64,000 nt of DNA, taken from Nitrosopumilus ureiphilus (GTDB lineage: Archaea > Thermoproteota > Nitrososphaeria > Nitrososphaerales > Nitrosopumilaceae). Below are positions 1 to 11,700 of the stretch, one piece after another (within the stretch, counting starts at the first letter, position 1; each line of letters starts with the position of its first letter). Made by a program: the position numbers and the translations under genes. Under the pieces are notes generated by a model. The model ran no database searches and was not told the DNA's origin. It was given only the letters and a program-made list of their open reading frames with translations. Where the stretch lies: the NCBI RefSeq assembly GCF_013407185.1, contig NZ_CP026995.1, positions 1,385,913-1,449,912 of the forward strand, read 5' to 3'.

Positions 1-59
1 TTTCCCGCTCACATCTATAATTTGTTCAGATTTTTATTGCATTGGAATAATGAGAACTC

Positions 60-305
60 ATGATTGAATCTCAAGATGCAAAAAAAGTAGTCGAAGTAGT
101 TGGTAACAATTTGATAGGAGTCTCACATGATTCAAACAATTTTGTCAAGCTTCCAGATTCTTTTTGGGGATATTTTGCAAGAGGTCATGACAAAAAAGGA
201 ACATTTGGAGTAATTGTAACATATTCTGAGGAGGGAAAGGACGTTGATGAGTTGATATCAATGTATGAGAAATGGGCTGAGAAAAATAAAACTAAAACAG
301 AATAA
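60..305 (+). CDS. Small conserved-looking hypothetical protein
   Basis: This is an 81-residue soluble protein with no signal peptide, membrane segment or cysteine motif. It has a central hydrophobic stretch (WGYFARG, then GTFGVIVTYS) and an acidic, lysine-rich C-terminal helix ending KNKTKTE. The ATG lies just after an AT-rich stretch typical of an archaeal promoter, so a short leader or leaderless start is possible. I do not recognise the family. The gene is convergent with the mini zinc-ribbon gene that begins its 3' end two bases beyond this stop. No function is assigned. Confidence 0.6.
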   Translation: MIESQDAKKVVEVVGNNLIGVSHDSNNFVKLPDSFWGYFARGHDKKGTFGVIVTYSEEGKDVDELISMYEKWAEKNKTKTE

Positions 306-306
306 A

Positions 307-438
307 CTATTTAGTTTCTTTTAGAAGTTTTCTATAACCTTGACATTCTTGGCAGATTGGTTTACCTTTGTACTTTGGATTACCATCAGTAATTTTTAGC
401 GTGCCCTCAACTAATTTACAAATACAGCATTTTGCCAT
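307..438 (-). CDS. Mini zinc-ribbon protein (43 aa)
   Basis: This short minus-strand gene translates to 43 residues beginning MAKCCICKLVEG and ending LLKETK. It has two cysteine pairs, CxxC near residues 5-8 and CxxC near residues 34-37, separated by a loop containing NPKYKGKPI. That spacing fits a single structural zinc ribbon (treble-clef-like) and little else. It reads cleanly from ATG to TAG and its stop lies two bases from the stop of the convergent upstream gene. Tiny zinc ribbons are common in this lineage and probably mediate protein or nucleic-acid contacts. The specific role is unknown. Confidence 0.65.
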   Translation of the reverse strand: MAKCCICKLVEGTLKITDGNPKYKGKPICQECQGYRKLLKETK

Positions 439-520
439 TTATAATGTACTAAAAAATGCGACTAATAAAAATTGGTAATTTTTGAAAAAGAGATAAATTC
501 AAAGGGATGGATCTTAATTA

Positions 521-877
521 GTGCACAACTGTGATTATTGTGGTTCTACATTTGGAGATAGAATTTGTTATTTTTGTGAAAAAACTTGTTGTACATCATG
601 TATGGTAGATGATAGAACACGTTGCAAGGATTGTTACATTCAGAAACGACGTCTAGGATGGAAAAAATTAATCAAAAAAAATAAAGTCATTCTGATATTT
701 GTTGCATTTTTGTGGCTATACGCAGTATTTCCAGGACCATTTATACCTGGACTAGATCCTACTTTTTACACAATCTCACTTGTGGCAGCTTTGCTAATTA
801 TGATTCCAATAGGATTTGCATTATTTTTTTGGTCTTTGAATCCACCAAAATCCGATGTAAAGAAGAGAAAAGATTAA
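521..877 (+). CDS. Zinc-finger membrane protein
   Basis: This 118-residue protein begins at GTG; an ATG 14 bases upstream runs straight into a stop, so GTG is the only usable start. The N-terminal 45 residues hold a cysteine cluster of B-box-like character (CDYC, then CYFC, CC, C, CKDC). Two hydrophobic segments follow at about residues 52-70 and 80-103, then a basic tail. It should therefore be a small membrane protein exposing a zinc-binding head to the cytoplasm. The 3' end lies four bases from the convergent leuB stop. Function unknown. Confidence 0.65.
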   Translation: MHNCDYCGSTFGDRICYFCEKTCCTSCMVDDRTRCKDCYIQKRRLGWKKLIKKNKVILIFVAFLWLYAVFPGPFIPGLDPTFYTISLVAALLIMIPIGFALFFWSLNPPKSDVKKRKD

Positions 878-881
878 TTTT

Positions 882-1901
882 TTACAGTTTTAGATTGTCT
901 GTTATTTGTTTAGTGAATTCAGAAGTAGACATATTTCCACCAATGTCTTTAGTTTTAACACCAGATTTTACCAAATTAAAAATTGTCGACTCTAATTTTT
1001 CACCAACTTCAATGCATTTTGAATCGTTGTGTTTGTTGCCTAACCAATCCAACATCATCTTAATTGATAACAAAAATGAAGAAGGATTTGCAATGTTTTT
1101 TCCTGCAATGTCAAATGCAGCCCCATGGACAGGTTCAAACAATGCAAAGTCATCACCAATGTTTGCAGCGGGTGCCATTCCCAACCCTCCAACAACCTGA
1201 GATGACTCATCAGAGAGAATATCTCCAAATAAATTAGTAGTGACTATAACATCGAATTTTTCTGGTTGACGAATCAAATTCATAGCGCATGCATCAACAT
1301 ACATTTCTTCAAATGAAATATCAGGATAATCTTTTGAGATGTCAGCACATGCTTTTGCAAATAATCCATCAGTAATTCGCATAACATTTGATTTGTGAAC
1401 ACATGTTACTTTTTTCATAGAATTTCTTTGGGTTGCCGTTTCAAATGCATATTTTGCAATTCTTTTTGATGCATCCTCTGAAATTATTCTCAACGCAACT
1501 GCAGAGTTTCCAAAGCTGAACTCTTTTCCAGTATAAAGATCCTCAGTATTTTCTCGAACAATTACCATATCAATATCATCACGTAATGCAGGCATGTGAG
1601 GGTATGATTTTGCAGGCCTTACATTTGCATAAAGATCAAGCATTCGTCTCAACACAACAATCACGTCTGCGGCACTCTCACCAACAGGTGCTTTCATACA
1701 TGCATCAGATTGTTTAATGGCATTAATTGTCTCATCAGGTAATGCCTTGCCAGTTTCTGCCAGGGACCTGTCTCCAGCAGATAATTTTGTTATTTCAAAT
1801 TTTAAATCAAGTTTATCGTTAATTGCATTTAATACAGATACTGCAGATTCGGATAATTCAGGACCAATTCCATCACCGGTAATTAACGATATTTTGTACA
1901 T
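882..1901 (-). CDS. leuB: 3-isopropylmalate dehydrogenase family
   Basis: This 339-residue enzyme belongs to the isocitrate/isopropylmalate dehydrogenase family, which oxidatively decarboxylates 2-hydroxy dicarboxylates with NAD(P). The N-terminus KISLITGDGIGPEL, the substrate-binding LRRMLDLYANVRP, the VRENTEDLY segment, the conserved Lys/Asp core (VTCVHKSNVMR, then VDACAMNLIRQP) and the GDILSDESSQVVGGLG motif are all present. Sequence alone does not separate isopropylmalate from isocitrate or homoisocitrate dehydrogenase. Placement as last gene of an ilvB-ilvH-leuA run, 32 bp after leuA, argues for the leucine pathway. Isopropylmalate isomerase (leuCD) is not in this window. Confidence 0.85.
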   Translation of the reverse strand: MYKISLITGDGIGPELSESAVSVLNAINDKLDLKFEITKLSAGDRSLAETGKALPDETINAIKQSDACMKAPVGESAADVIVVLRRMLDLYANVRPAKSYPHMPALRDDIDMVIVRENTEDLYTGKEFSFGNSAVALRIISEDASKRIAKYAFETATQRNSMKKVTCVHKSNVMRITDGLFAKACADISKDYPDISFEEMYVDACAMNLIRQPEKFDVIVTTNLFGDILSDESSQVVGGLGMAPAANIGDDFALFEPVHGAAFDIAGKNIANPSSFLLSIKMMLDWLGNKHNDSKCIEVGEKLESTIFNLVKSGVKTKDIGGNMSTSEFTKQITDNLKL

Positions 1902-1933
1902 GATACTTCATTAAAACTAGAGAATTTTAGGAT

Positions 1934-3448
1934 TTAGTTGACTTGTTTTTCTTGAAACATCTTTTTGAGCATGATTCTATTGATGGCATCAATTACTGCT
2001 TTAACTGAAGTAGTTACAATGTCTTCGCCAACTGATTTTGCAGACACCTTATTTCCCAATGCATCTTCGACCCTTACTGTAACTTCACACAATGCAGAAG
2101 AACCACCTGAAATAGAAGCTAACCCATAATCTTTGATTCTAATCTCTGAGATCTTTCCAGTAATCTTTTGAATTGCATTAAGTGCAGCATCTACTGGACC
2201 TACCCCGTAATCAGTTCCAATATGATCTTGGCCATCAACATTTAATTTTACAAATGCATAAGGCATTGTTCCAATACCTGTTGATACTGAGAATCCAGTT
2301 AATTGAACAATTCTTTTGAGTTCTTTTTCTCCCAAGACATCACTTGCAATGGAAAGCAACTCTACATCAGTAACTTGTTTTCCTTGATCACCTAACACTT
2401 TGACTTTCTCTAAGATTTGTTTTGATTGCGCCTCAGTTGGTTTTACTCCATATTCTGCAAGCATTGCATTCATTCCATGAATGCCTGCATGTTTTCCAAC
2501 TTGGAGCCATCTTTTTCTTCCAACTAATTCAGGACTGATTGGCTCGTATGTGAGAGGATTGCTCAAGACGCCATGTGTGTGGATGCCTGATTCATGACCA
2601 AATGCGTTAGCGCCAACAATTGCCTTGTTTGGCTGGACCATAATACCAACAGTCTTTGAGATAAATCGCGACGTATCATAAATTAATTCAGATTTGATGT
2701 TAGTTTTGTATTTTTGATCATAGGGCAAACATTTCAAGGCCATGGAAAGCTCTTCTAAGGATGCATTTCCTGCACGTTCACCAATACCATTTATTGTAAC
2801 ATGTGCACATGATGCCCCTGCATGAATTCCAGCTAATGAGTTTGCAACTGCTAATCCAAAATCATTATGACAGTGAACACTTACTGGAAGTTTTGTAGCT
2901 TCTACTGCATCCCTAGTTATTTCTGCCATGTATTCAGGAGTAGAATATCCTACAGTATCAGGAATGTTAACTCTATCAGCTCCTGCTTTTGCCACGTCAC
3001 CAAATACTTTTTTCAAAAACTCTCTTTCTGTTCTTGAAGCATCCTCAGCTGAAAACTCTACTTGAAGACCGCGTGATTTTCCATACTCTACGGCTTCAAT
3101 TGCTTTTTCAAGTGCTTGATCTCGAGTCATTTTGAGCTTGTGCTCCAAGTGAATGTCTGACGTTGCAATGAAGGTATGAATGTAATTTAATCCAGCATCA
3201 ACTGCAGCATCAATATCTTTTGTCATGGTTCTTGTCAATCCTGCAATCTCGCAAGATAATCCTTCACTAGTAATCATCTTTACGGCTTTTAATTCACCTT
3301 CGGAAATTACTGGAAAACCAGCTTCAATTGCATCAACGCCAAGCTCATCAAGTTTTTTAGCAATTGCTAATTTTTGATCCGGGGATAATGATACACCAAT
3401 GGTTTGTTCTCCATCCCTTAATGTTGTATCAAATATTCTAACGTTCAT
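1934..3448 (-). CDS. leuA: 2-isopropylmalate synthase
   Basis: A 504-residue member of the DRE-TIM metallolyase family, predicted to condense acetyl-CoA with 2-oxoisovalerate at the first committed step of leucine synthesis. The N-terminal FDTTLRDGEQT signature, the HCHNDFGLAVANSLAG metal-binding motif and GIGERAGNASLEE are intact. The last 130 residues look like the LeuA allosteric domain (GTMPYAFVKLNVDG, then GVGPVDAALNAIQ), so feedback control by leucine is likely. Citramalate synthase is a related alternative. The ATG overlaps the ilvH stop by four bases, implying translational coupling. Confidence 0.88.
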   Translation of the reverse strand: MNVRIFDTTLRDGEQTIGVSLSPDQKLAIAKKLDELGVDAIEAGFPVISEGELKAVKMITSEGLSCEIAGLTRTMTKDIDAAVDAGLNYIHTFIATSDIHLEHKLKMTRDQALEKAIEAVEYGKSRGLQVEFSAEDASRTEREFLKKVFGDVAKAGADRVNIPDTVGYSTPEYMAEITRDAVEATKLPVSVHCHNDFGLAVANSLAGIHAGASCAHVTINGIGERAGNASLEELSMALKCLPYDQKYKTNIKSELIYDTSRFISKTVGIMVQPNKAIVGANAFGHESGIHTHGVLSNPLTYEPISPELVGRKRWLQVGKHAGIHGMNAMLAEYGVKPTEAQSKQILEKVKVLGDQGKQVTDVELLSIASDVLGEKELKRIVQLTGFSVSTGIGTMPYAFVKLNVDGQDHIGTDYGVGPVDAALNAIQKITGKISEIRIKDYGLASISGGSSALCEVTVRVEDALGNKVSAKSVGEDIVTTSVKAVIDAINRIMLKKMFQEKQVN

Positions 3449-3927
3449 GCCCCGCTCCTTTGTAAAGCAGCAACTCCAGTTCGTGCCACATCAATAATAC
3501 CAAATGGTTTTGCTAATTCCTCAAATGCCTGAATTTGATCAGGGGTGGCAGTTAATTCAACCATAATTGAATCCTTTTTTACATCATGAACTTTGCCGCC
3601 ATACGCATTTGCTAATTTGTTAATTTCCATACTATCATTAGCATTACTGAGTTTAATCTTAAAAAGACTAAGTTCTCGATACACTGTTTTGTGCTCATCT
3701 AAGTGTTCAACTTTGACAGTATCAATCATCTTGTCGAGTTGCTTTACGATTTGTTCTACTTGTTTTTCATCACCGTATGTGGTAATAGTCATTTTTGAGT
3801 ATTCAGGATTCTCAGTCACCCCCACAGAAATACTGTCAATATTGAAATTTCTGGATCTGAAAAGATGAGTTACCTTAAACAAGATTCCAGGTTTGTTTTC
3901 AACTAAAATAGAAAGAATTGCCCACAT
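3445..3927 (-). CDS. ilvH: Acetolactate synthase small (regulatory) subunit
   Basis: This 160-residue protein is the regulatory subunit of acetohydroxyacid synthase. It has an N-terminal ACT domain (LSILVENKPGILFKVTHLF, about residues 4-75) that normally binds valine, followed by a second ferredoxin-like half (ELSLFKIKL to the GVAAL end). Length and order match the short bacterial and archaeal form. It sits nine bases downstream of ilvB and overlaps leuA, so large and small subunits are made together. Confidence 0.92.
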   Translation of the reverse strand: MWAILSILVENKPGILFKVTHLFRSRNFNIDSISVGVTENPEYSKMTITTYGDEKQVEQIVKQLDKMIDTVKVEHLDEHKTVYRELSLFKIKLSNANDSMEINKLANAYGGKVHDVKKDSIMVELTATPDQIQAFEELAKPFGIIDVARTGVAALQRSGA

Positions 3928-3936
3928 GATAATTCA

Positions 3937-5649
3937 CTATGATGGTAAAATCATATCCGAAAGCGAAGTTCCAGGCGCTACAAATGGCAATACGTCTTCC
4001 TCAGGATCAATTGGAATGTCAATGACTGTTGCAACATCACTGCTTAGTGCAGTTTTGATTGCTCGGTCAAGTTCATCCATGGATTGTGCTCGTATTCCTT
4101 GTGCACCATAAGATTCTGCTAATTTAACATAATCAGGACAATGACCTTGGTCAACTCCATTCATTCTTCTATCATAGAAAGTTCTCTGCCATTGAGCAAC
4201 CATTCCTAATGTAGAGTTGTTCAAAAGAAATACAATTACAGGGATGTCTTCTAACACAGCAGTTGCAAGAGAATTTTCAGTCATACTGAAACTACCATCA
4301 CCTGCAATGTCCACTACAGGGACATCAGGCTTTGCGACTTTGGCCCCAATAGCTGCAGGAAATCCCCAACCCATGGTACCAAGACCAGTAGAGCTAAAGA
4401 AAGTTCCAGGTTGGATTACATCATAGAATAATGATGCCCACATTTGATGTTGTCCTACTTCAGTAGTAACAACAGACTCTTTTGGCAATAATTCACGGAG
4501 TTTACGTAAAATTTTAGCAGCGCCCATTTCACCTGGATGGAGTTTCAAGTTTTCCTTCCAGTATGCTTTAGTCTCTTTAACATGCTTGATCCAAGGAGTC
4601 TCGTCTGTTTTTTTGATAGCTCTCTGTAAAAGTAATTTCACCATGATTCTAAGTGATGCTCGAACATCTCCAACAACAGCAATTTGTGCAGTCTGGTTCT
4701 TTCCAATTTCTGCAGGATCAACATCCATATGAATAATCTTTAATCTCTTTTCAAATGCCTCAAAGGTGCCCACAGATCTATCAGAAAATCTTGTTCCAAT
4801 TGCCAATACACAGTCAGCTTCTGCCATCATTTTGTTTGCCTCTGCATGACCATGCATTCCAATTGGACCTAATGATAAAGGATGGTTTTCAGGAAACGAA
4901 CCCTTGCCTTTGAAAGTTGTAACTACAGGAAGCATTAGGGCTTCAGCAATTGCTTGTAATTCAGCAAAAGCAGATGAAATAATTGTTCCACCACCAGCTA
5001 AGATAATTGGTTTTTCTGAATGAAGTAGCATATCAATTGCTTTTTCAACATTAGCAATATCAGGATCAGCCCAAGGATGATATCCTTGAATTTTAAATTC
5101 GTCAGGAAATATCATCTCTGCTTTGTTTGTTTGAACATCTTTTGGGATGTCAAGCAATACAGGTCCTGGTCTTCCAGTTTCTGCAATGAAAAATCCTTTT
5201 TTTACAGCTTCTGGAACTTCAGCAGCTGTTCTTGGTTGGAATGCATATTTTACAACAGGGTTTGCCATTCCAATTATATCGCTTTCTTGAAATGCATCTC
5301 GTCCAATCATTGCAACAGGAACTTGTCCAGTGACTGCAATCATTGGTGCAGAATCTGCCTGAGCTGTTGCAATTCCAGTCAATATGTTGGTAGCTCCAGG
5401 TCCAGAGGTTGCAAAACAAACTCCAGGTTTTCTACTAACTCTACCAAATCCATCAGCCATATGAGCTGCTGATTGTTCATGTCTTACCAAGATATGTCTA
5501 ATATCACATCTGGCAAATTCATCATACATCGGAAGGTTTGCGCCTCCGGGTAGTCCAAACACTTGTTTTACGCCTTCTTTTTCCATAGCCGTCATCAAGG
5601 CTTTGGCACCAGTCATACTTTCCATTTTATTTTTTAAGTTAACATCCAT
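3937..5649 (-). CDS. ilvB: Acetolactate synthase large (catalytic) subunit
   Basis: This 570-residue thiamine-diphosphate enzyme makes acetolactate or acetohydroxybutyrate from pyruvate, the shared first step toward valine, leucine and isoleucine. The catalytic glutamate region (LVRHEQSAAHMADGFGR), the central FAD-type domain and the C-terminal ThDP motif beginning GDGSFSM and closing with NN about 30 residues later are all visible. Length is standard. It is first in the operon. The 5' flank holds AT-rich promoter-like sequence around 5695-5705. An alternative ATG lies within the first ten codons. Confidence 0.93.
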   Translation of the reverse strand: MDVNLKNKMESMTGAKALMTAMEKEGVKQVFGLPGGANLPMYDEFARCDIRHILVRHEQSAAHMADGFGRVSRKPGVCFATSGPGATNILTGIATAQADSAPMIAVTGQVPVAMIGRDAFQESDIIGMANPVVKYAFQPRTAAEVPEAVKKGFFIAETGRPGPVLLDIPKDVQTNKAEMIFPDEFKIQGYHPWADPDIANVEKAIDMLLHSEKPIILAGGGTIISSAFAELQAIAEALMLPVVTTFKGKGSFPENHPLSLGPIGMHGHAEANKMMAEADCVLAIGTRFSDRSVGTFEAFEKRLKIIHMDVDPAEIGKNQTAQIAVVGDVRASLRIMVKLLLQRAIKKTDETPWIKHVKETKAYWKENLKLHPGEMGAAKILRKLRELLPKESVVTTEVGQHQMWASLFYDVIQPGTFFSSTGLGTMGWGFPAAIGAKVAKPDVPVVDIAGDGSFSMTENSLATAVLEDIPVIVFLLNNSTLGMVAQWQRTFYDRRMNGVDQGHCPDYVKLAESYGAQGIRAQSMDELDRAIKTALSSDVATVIDIPIDPEEDVLPFVAPGTSLSDMILPS

Positions 5650-5782
5650 AATTTTAATGTGTGAAATATGTGGGAATTAAAAACCAGTAAAAGGGCTTAA
5701 AAATATACTGTTTAGACACACAATTTAACTGAGTCGCAGGTATAGAAATGATTCTAACTTTGGCGCGATAAATGATATTAAA
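5650..5782 (-). promoter_or_regulatory. Probable promoter region of the ilv-leu operon
   Basis: The 133 bases between ilvB and the end of the giant surface-protein gene contain, on the minus strand, a TATA-like tract (TATATTTTTAAG, near 5696-5707) about 50 bases upstream of the ilvB start. This suits an archaeal TATA/BRE promoter with a short leader. I see no RNA leader or attenuator structure here. Confidence 0.4.
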
Positions 5783-8700
5783 TCAACGTGAGAATGTATC
5801 TCGAGACAGCTCATGTCCCTGATACAGAACGACGACGGTGTACGTTCCATCTGTCCAGCGTTCATTGTACAATGCAGGTACATTAAATTCTCCAGTTGCA
5901 GATGGGGTTATTTTCAGCTTTGCAACAGTGTTATCTGGTTTGATGATTAAAATTTCAATCTTGCCTCCACTATCAAAGTCCGATATGATTCCAGATATGT
6001 CCACTATGATTGGATTATACCAGTCAACTGTAGCAAACACTTTGGACTCGATTACTTTGGATTTGGGTGTGATTGATGAACAGTTATCTCCATCACACAA
6101 TTCAGATTGAATCTTTTCAGCAGTCTCACCAAGGTAAAATACCACAGAACCAATCGTGTTACCACCGTATTCTGCATCAATGAGATATTCGCCAGTTTGC
6201 CATGACTCAAGTAGTTGTGTTTCAAAGTTACCATTTCGAGTAATCGGTGTTGTCAGCAGATCGATTTCACCATTAGGTCTCGTCAATGATATATCTACGA
6301 ATCCGCGTTGTTTTTCTAACGGATTCACTTTTCCAGAAAAGAACATAGAGTCTCGCAGTACATTGATATCAGGTATATTGACGTTAAACTCCCCAATATC
6401 AGAAGATGTAGATACCTCATTGTGTCTAACATCCACATCAAACCGTGGAAGTGTTATTTCAGATTCAATACTTGTAGTTATTGCAGATATGGGTCTTGAC
6501 AATCTTTCACTCTCAAATGCCAACTCCAAGTCTGTTTTACTTATCACAGGTTCAGATACAGAAAAACTCTCAGAGAGTATCTTATTGCCTTGAACTGCCA
6601 AGGTCACTTCATAGTCTCCAGGTGCCCATTCTGATTTCGTTATAGGTACCCAATAGTAATTCTTCGAATTTAACAAAGCACCATGATTTTCCACGACACC
6701 GTCTGGAGTTTCCAGATAAAGATCAACTCGGTTAAAATCAAGATCTAGTGACCCTTCAATTTCAAGCAATTTGCCACCTTTGCTGAGAGATTCTACATGT
6801 TTTAGATGTAATGGAGACAAAGCCACATCATCAATTACAGAACGAGATTCAATATCAGATATCACAGTAGTGAATTTAGGCACAATGTTTTTCCCATCAA
6901 ACAGCATATAGAGAATGCCAAGTTGTTCATGAGTAGTTGCAGTAATTGTGTAAAGACCTGGCTTCCAAGATTCAGAGATATCCATCACTAAACCATACTG
7001 TCCCTCATCAGTAGATGTGATTTTTAGCGTCTCAACTGATGAATCAGGTTTGGAGATATCCAGCAGGACAACTTGTCTGGTATTTACATTATGTATTTTA
7101 CCAAATAGTTCAATTACTCCATCTGTAGTGAAATCTGCATTTAATGTACCTTTTTCTGAACTTGCAATTATGCGTGCAGGCACATAACCAAATGGCATTG
7201 AAGGTGTCTCAAAGAGTCGAGAGTCAGTGATTGGAGCACTGCCCAAATCAACAATCATAGTTCCAGCAAAGTTGTCATCTAATATGTCATAGTATGTATA
7301 ATATCCAGATTTGGAGAATTTAGTAGAATATGAATTGTCTTTTAGGATAAAAGAACTCTTAAAGTTACCATCAAATCCCTTTATCTGATCTCCGCTAATA
7401 ACAGTTCTAATATCAGGACTTGCGTTCTTCCATACAATACTGTTTTTATTTATCTCAATATCAAATGGAGCCGCGCAATTATCACAGTTACGATCTACAG
7501 ATTCTACCACATAGAATTTTGTACTCTGCAGCACATCATCAGAACCAGCTTCCAATTGCACAAGATCCGGAATCACATCAACAACTTGAAGGACATTACG
7601 AGCAATTTTGGTACTTGATGCTTTGTGTTCATTCCACACGTCAATTAAGATGTCAGACACATCCATCGGTTTTACAAAGTCCACATTAAATAAAACCCAC
7701 AAAACATTGCCCTCATGTCTTGTAGTGACATCAACGTCTTTCATGAATCCTTGGGCATCTTCGATTACCACAATGTCGCCTTTTTGCCATGTGATGTACG
7801 TATCACTTTGGCTCTTATCTATCCCGCCATGAAGATTCATGTAAAGACCCACATGAGATGTAAAGTTAGGCCCATTAGGATCAACAATTCTCAATGCAAA
7901 TTGCGATGACTCATTTGCCAGCAAAGATACCGTTGGTTTTGTATCATCAAATGTTTCCAAGGGCACATAGCTTCCAAGTTTTCTAAATACAAGCTGACCG
8001 TTTTCGTTGATTGTTGGCTCTTCAAAAGAATACATTGACATTCCGGTAATATTAGGAGGTAGAGGTACATTGCCAGATCCTAGCCCCGTAGAGATGGCAT
8101 CAGATGATGATGATGTCCTCACAACAGGTTTAATGCCATAAACTGAAAAGTGTTGCAAGGTAACAACATATGCACACAAACTAGCAGTGTCACCAGCAGG
8201 ATCTCTTATTACGCTGATGCCTTCAAATACAGTCTCATTGTCATCGTCGATAAAGAATATCTGAATGTCTGGACACACAATATTTGGGTTCTTACTATTA
8301 GCAGGGATTACAGGATGAACAGAATTTTCTATTGGTCCCATTGTAACTGCAATCTCAATTGATTCAAAGAGACCTTCAGTAGACCCAGTTTCTGTGCTAC
8401 CAGATTCCACAGGAGAGCTGATGGTAGCTGATCCTTGTCCGACAGAGTTGACAGCAGATACTGTAAAAACGTATGTTACGCCGTCTGTAAGACCTGTTAC
8501 GGTGGCAGTTGTTGCAGTGCCTACACCGTCAGAAAATAGTGTAAATGATGCACCATCATCATCGCTGTATCGAATCTTATAGTCAGTTATTGGGGAGCCG
8601 CCGTTACTTGAGGGGGCAGTCCATGAGAGAATGATCTCTCCTAGGCCAGGGGTTGCAGCAGACAGTGATCTTGGTGATGTGGGAACTGTGAGCGGAGTTG

Positions 8701-11700
8701 CCTGAACAACATTAGAAGGAGGACCACTTCCAAGCGAATTTGCTGCAGAGACTCTTAGATCATATGTAACTCCATGTTGAATGGCGCTTCCAAATAATGT
8801 GGTAGAAGTGTTTGTACTTTGCCCCCTTACCCATGGTTTCCATGTGGTGCCGCCGTTGGTACTATATTCTACAATATAATCAATTATTGGTAATCCGCCG
8901 TCATCAGAAGGTGTAAACCACGAGAGGCTGATTCTTGCATCAAGGGTATTTACAGAGAGCCTAACTGGTGCATCAGGAACGGAATATGTGGTTGCCTGTG
9001 CGGCAACAGAAGGACTGCTTGAACCTGCAGCAGTGATTGAAGATACCCTGTAAAAATACGTAGCACCTGCAAACAAATCAGAATCAGAATATGTTGTTTC
9101 TGTAGAGTTTGTATCATTTACAAGCACTATCCATTCTGGATCATCGCCAATTCTTTGCTCAATCACATATCCTGTAATTTGTGAACCGCCTGTTTCAGTA
9201 GGAGCATTCCAAGACAGGTTGATTTCACTAGATGATGTCGGAGTTGCGATGAGGGACGTGGGTCTGTCTGCAACTGAAAGTGGAATTTCACTGACCAAAT
9301 TGGAATGGTTTGTAGTACCTGCCCTATTTACTGCAAAGATGCGGAAAGTGTACTCTTGGCCGTTGGTCAAATTAGGAATGACAGTACTGGTTGCAGTATT
9401 CACACCGTCATTGAATGGAATCCACGAATCACGATCAAGGCTAAAGTGGATCAGATAATCAGTGATTGGGGAGCCGCCGTTGTCTGCTGGTGCAGTCCAG
9501 GATAGGGAGACCTGGGAGTTGTCAGGAGTAGTGATTACGTTTAATGGTGCTGATGGCACATCTATTGGCGTAGTGCTTGAAGGTAATGATGGAAGCCCAG
9601 TTCCTTTGTCATTTATTGCAGATACACGGTAATAATGAGTAATTCCATTATTCTTTCCAGTGTCAATATAGTTAGTAGATGGAGATTTTGTATTTGCAAG
9701 AACAATATTCCAGGTTTGCTGATCAGTACTTGTCTCTATCTTGTATCCAGTTATTGACGCACCCCCATCAGCAGGGGCACTCCAAGACAAATTAACTTGG
9801 GATGCTTGTGGAGATGTTGCAGACAGGTTGATTACGCGTTGAGGAACAGTCGCACTCGTCTCAGTTTGTGTTATAAAGTCAAGTTCAAATTTAAGATACA
9901 TGTCAGCAGATGGTGTAACTCCTGAAGGAGGGTTCTTGAGGAACGTAGATGTCATGAATAGAGAATCTAATGTTTCGTTTGGTTTGATTTTGACACCAGA
10001 TATCTTTCCCCCATTATCAAGTGTGTCACCTGCATTGTGAGGCAAAAAGACATCCAAACCACTTGGGATTGATTCAATATTATATGCGGCAGTAGAACCA
10101 GGTGTTGAAGGAGTGGCAGTAACTACTGTAGATGCCAAACCAGTTCCAATGTTATTTACTGCAAAGATTCTAAATGAATATGATATGTTGTTTTGGAGTT
10201 CTGTGACAACTGTAGATGTAGAGGTTCCAACACCGTCATTAAATGTAGACCATGATGAATCACTTTTTTGTTTATACTGTACGATATAGTCAGTGATTGG
10301 GGAGCCGCCGTTGTTGAAGGGTGCAACCCAAGTAAGCTGGACTTTGTTCTTTCTTACTTCTGCAGATAGTGAAAGGGGTGCACTAGGAGAGCCAATGGCA
10401 GTACCACTTGCAATATCAGATGCACCACTAACCCCAACAGCATTAATTGCATATACGATATAAGTATAGGTCGTTCCAGCAACCAAACCACCATCACAGT
10501 ATATCGTAGATGTGTTCTTTGTATCATCTACAATGGTTTCAAATGATGTGGTAGGGGATTTACGATCAATCTTATATCCCGTGATAGGCTGGTTGCCATC
10601 ATTTTCAGGCAAATTCCAAGATAATTGTAGACAATCTATGCTTGCAGATACTGATAGTTTGGATGGAGGTGATGGAACATCAAAAGTACGTGCAGATGTA
10701 GTTCCAGAGGGCTGACTTGTTCCAGCTGTTGTGATTGCATACACTTTGTATGAGTAATCAACCCCTGCAGAAAGATCAGCATCAACATATGTTGTATCGG
10801 CATTGCCAGTATTCTCATTAATGGTATCAAAAAAGCCGCCAGAAATATTTCTATCAACACGATATCCAATAATTTCCAATCCGCCAGTATCATCGGGTTT
10901 TTGCCAATTAAGATCAATTCTTGTGGAAGATATAGCAGTCGCAGACAATCCATAAGGTTTGGTAGATATGGCAAAAGGAGTGTCACTGGCAGTAACAGAG
11001 ACAGCGCCAGATCCTGCAGAGTTTACTGCAGAGACTCTAAATGAATACTGAACTCCGTTTGTCAGACCGGTGACAGTAGCAGATGTATCTGTACTTGTGC
11101 CGTCCTCAAACGTTGTCCAGTTGGAACCGCCATCAGAGGAATAGTCTATGATGTAATCAGTGATTGGGGAGCCGCCGTTACTTGAGGGGGCAGTCCATGA
11201 TAGGAGTACCTGGGAGTTACCTGGAGTTATAGTTACATCAACAGGTATTTTTGGAACAGTATATGGAGTTGCAACAGACACAACAGAAGGCGCACTAACG
11301 CCTGCAGAATTGATGGCAGATACACGTATGCGGTATTCTTGGCCATTGACTAGATCAGGTATGATGAAGGATGTAGTATCAGATATAGGGCTTACAGTAA
11401 ACCAATTACCATCTATTGCATATTCAATAAGATATCCTGTGATTACAGCATTTCCATTATCAGATGGTTCAGACCATGACAGAGGTATTACGCCAGATGT
11501 GCCTGATGTTGTCAGCAAGTTTGTAGGTGGAGATGGAACAAATGTGGTCGGAGATGTAATTTCAAATGCATCATCCAGTCCTATTATTGCAGGAGGAACA
11601 GACCAAACTACTCCAGATTGCAATTCAGTTGGCGGAGTGTATTTTTGAACCGCAAATTCAGATACAAGATCTTTTGGTCTGTCAACGGATTCAAGAGTGG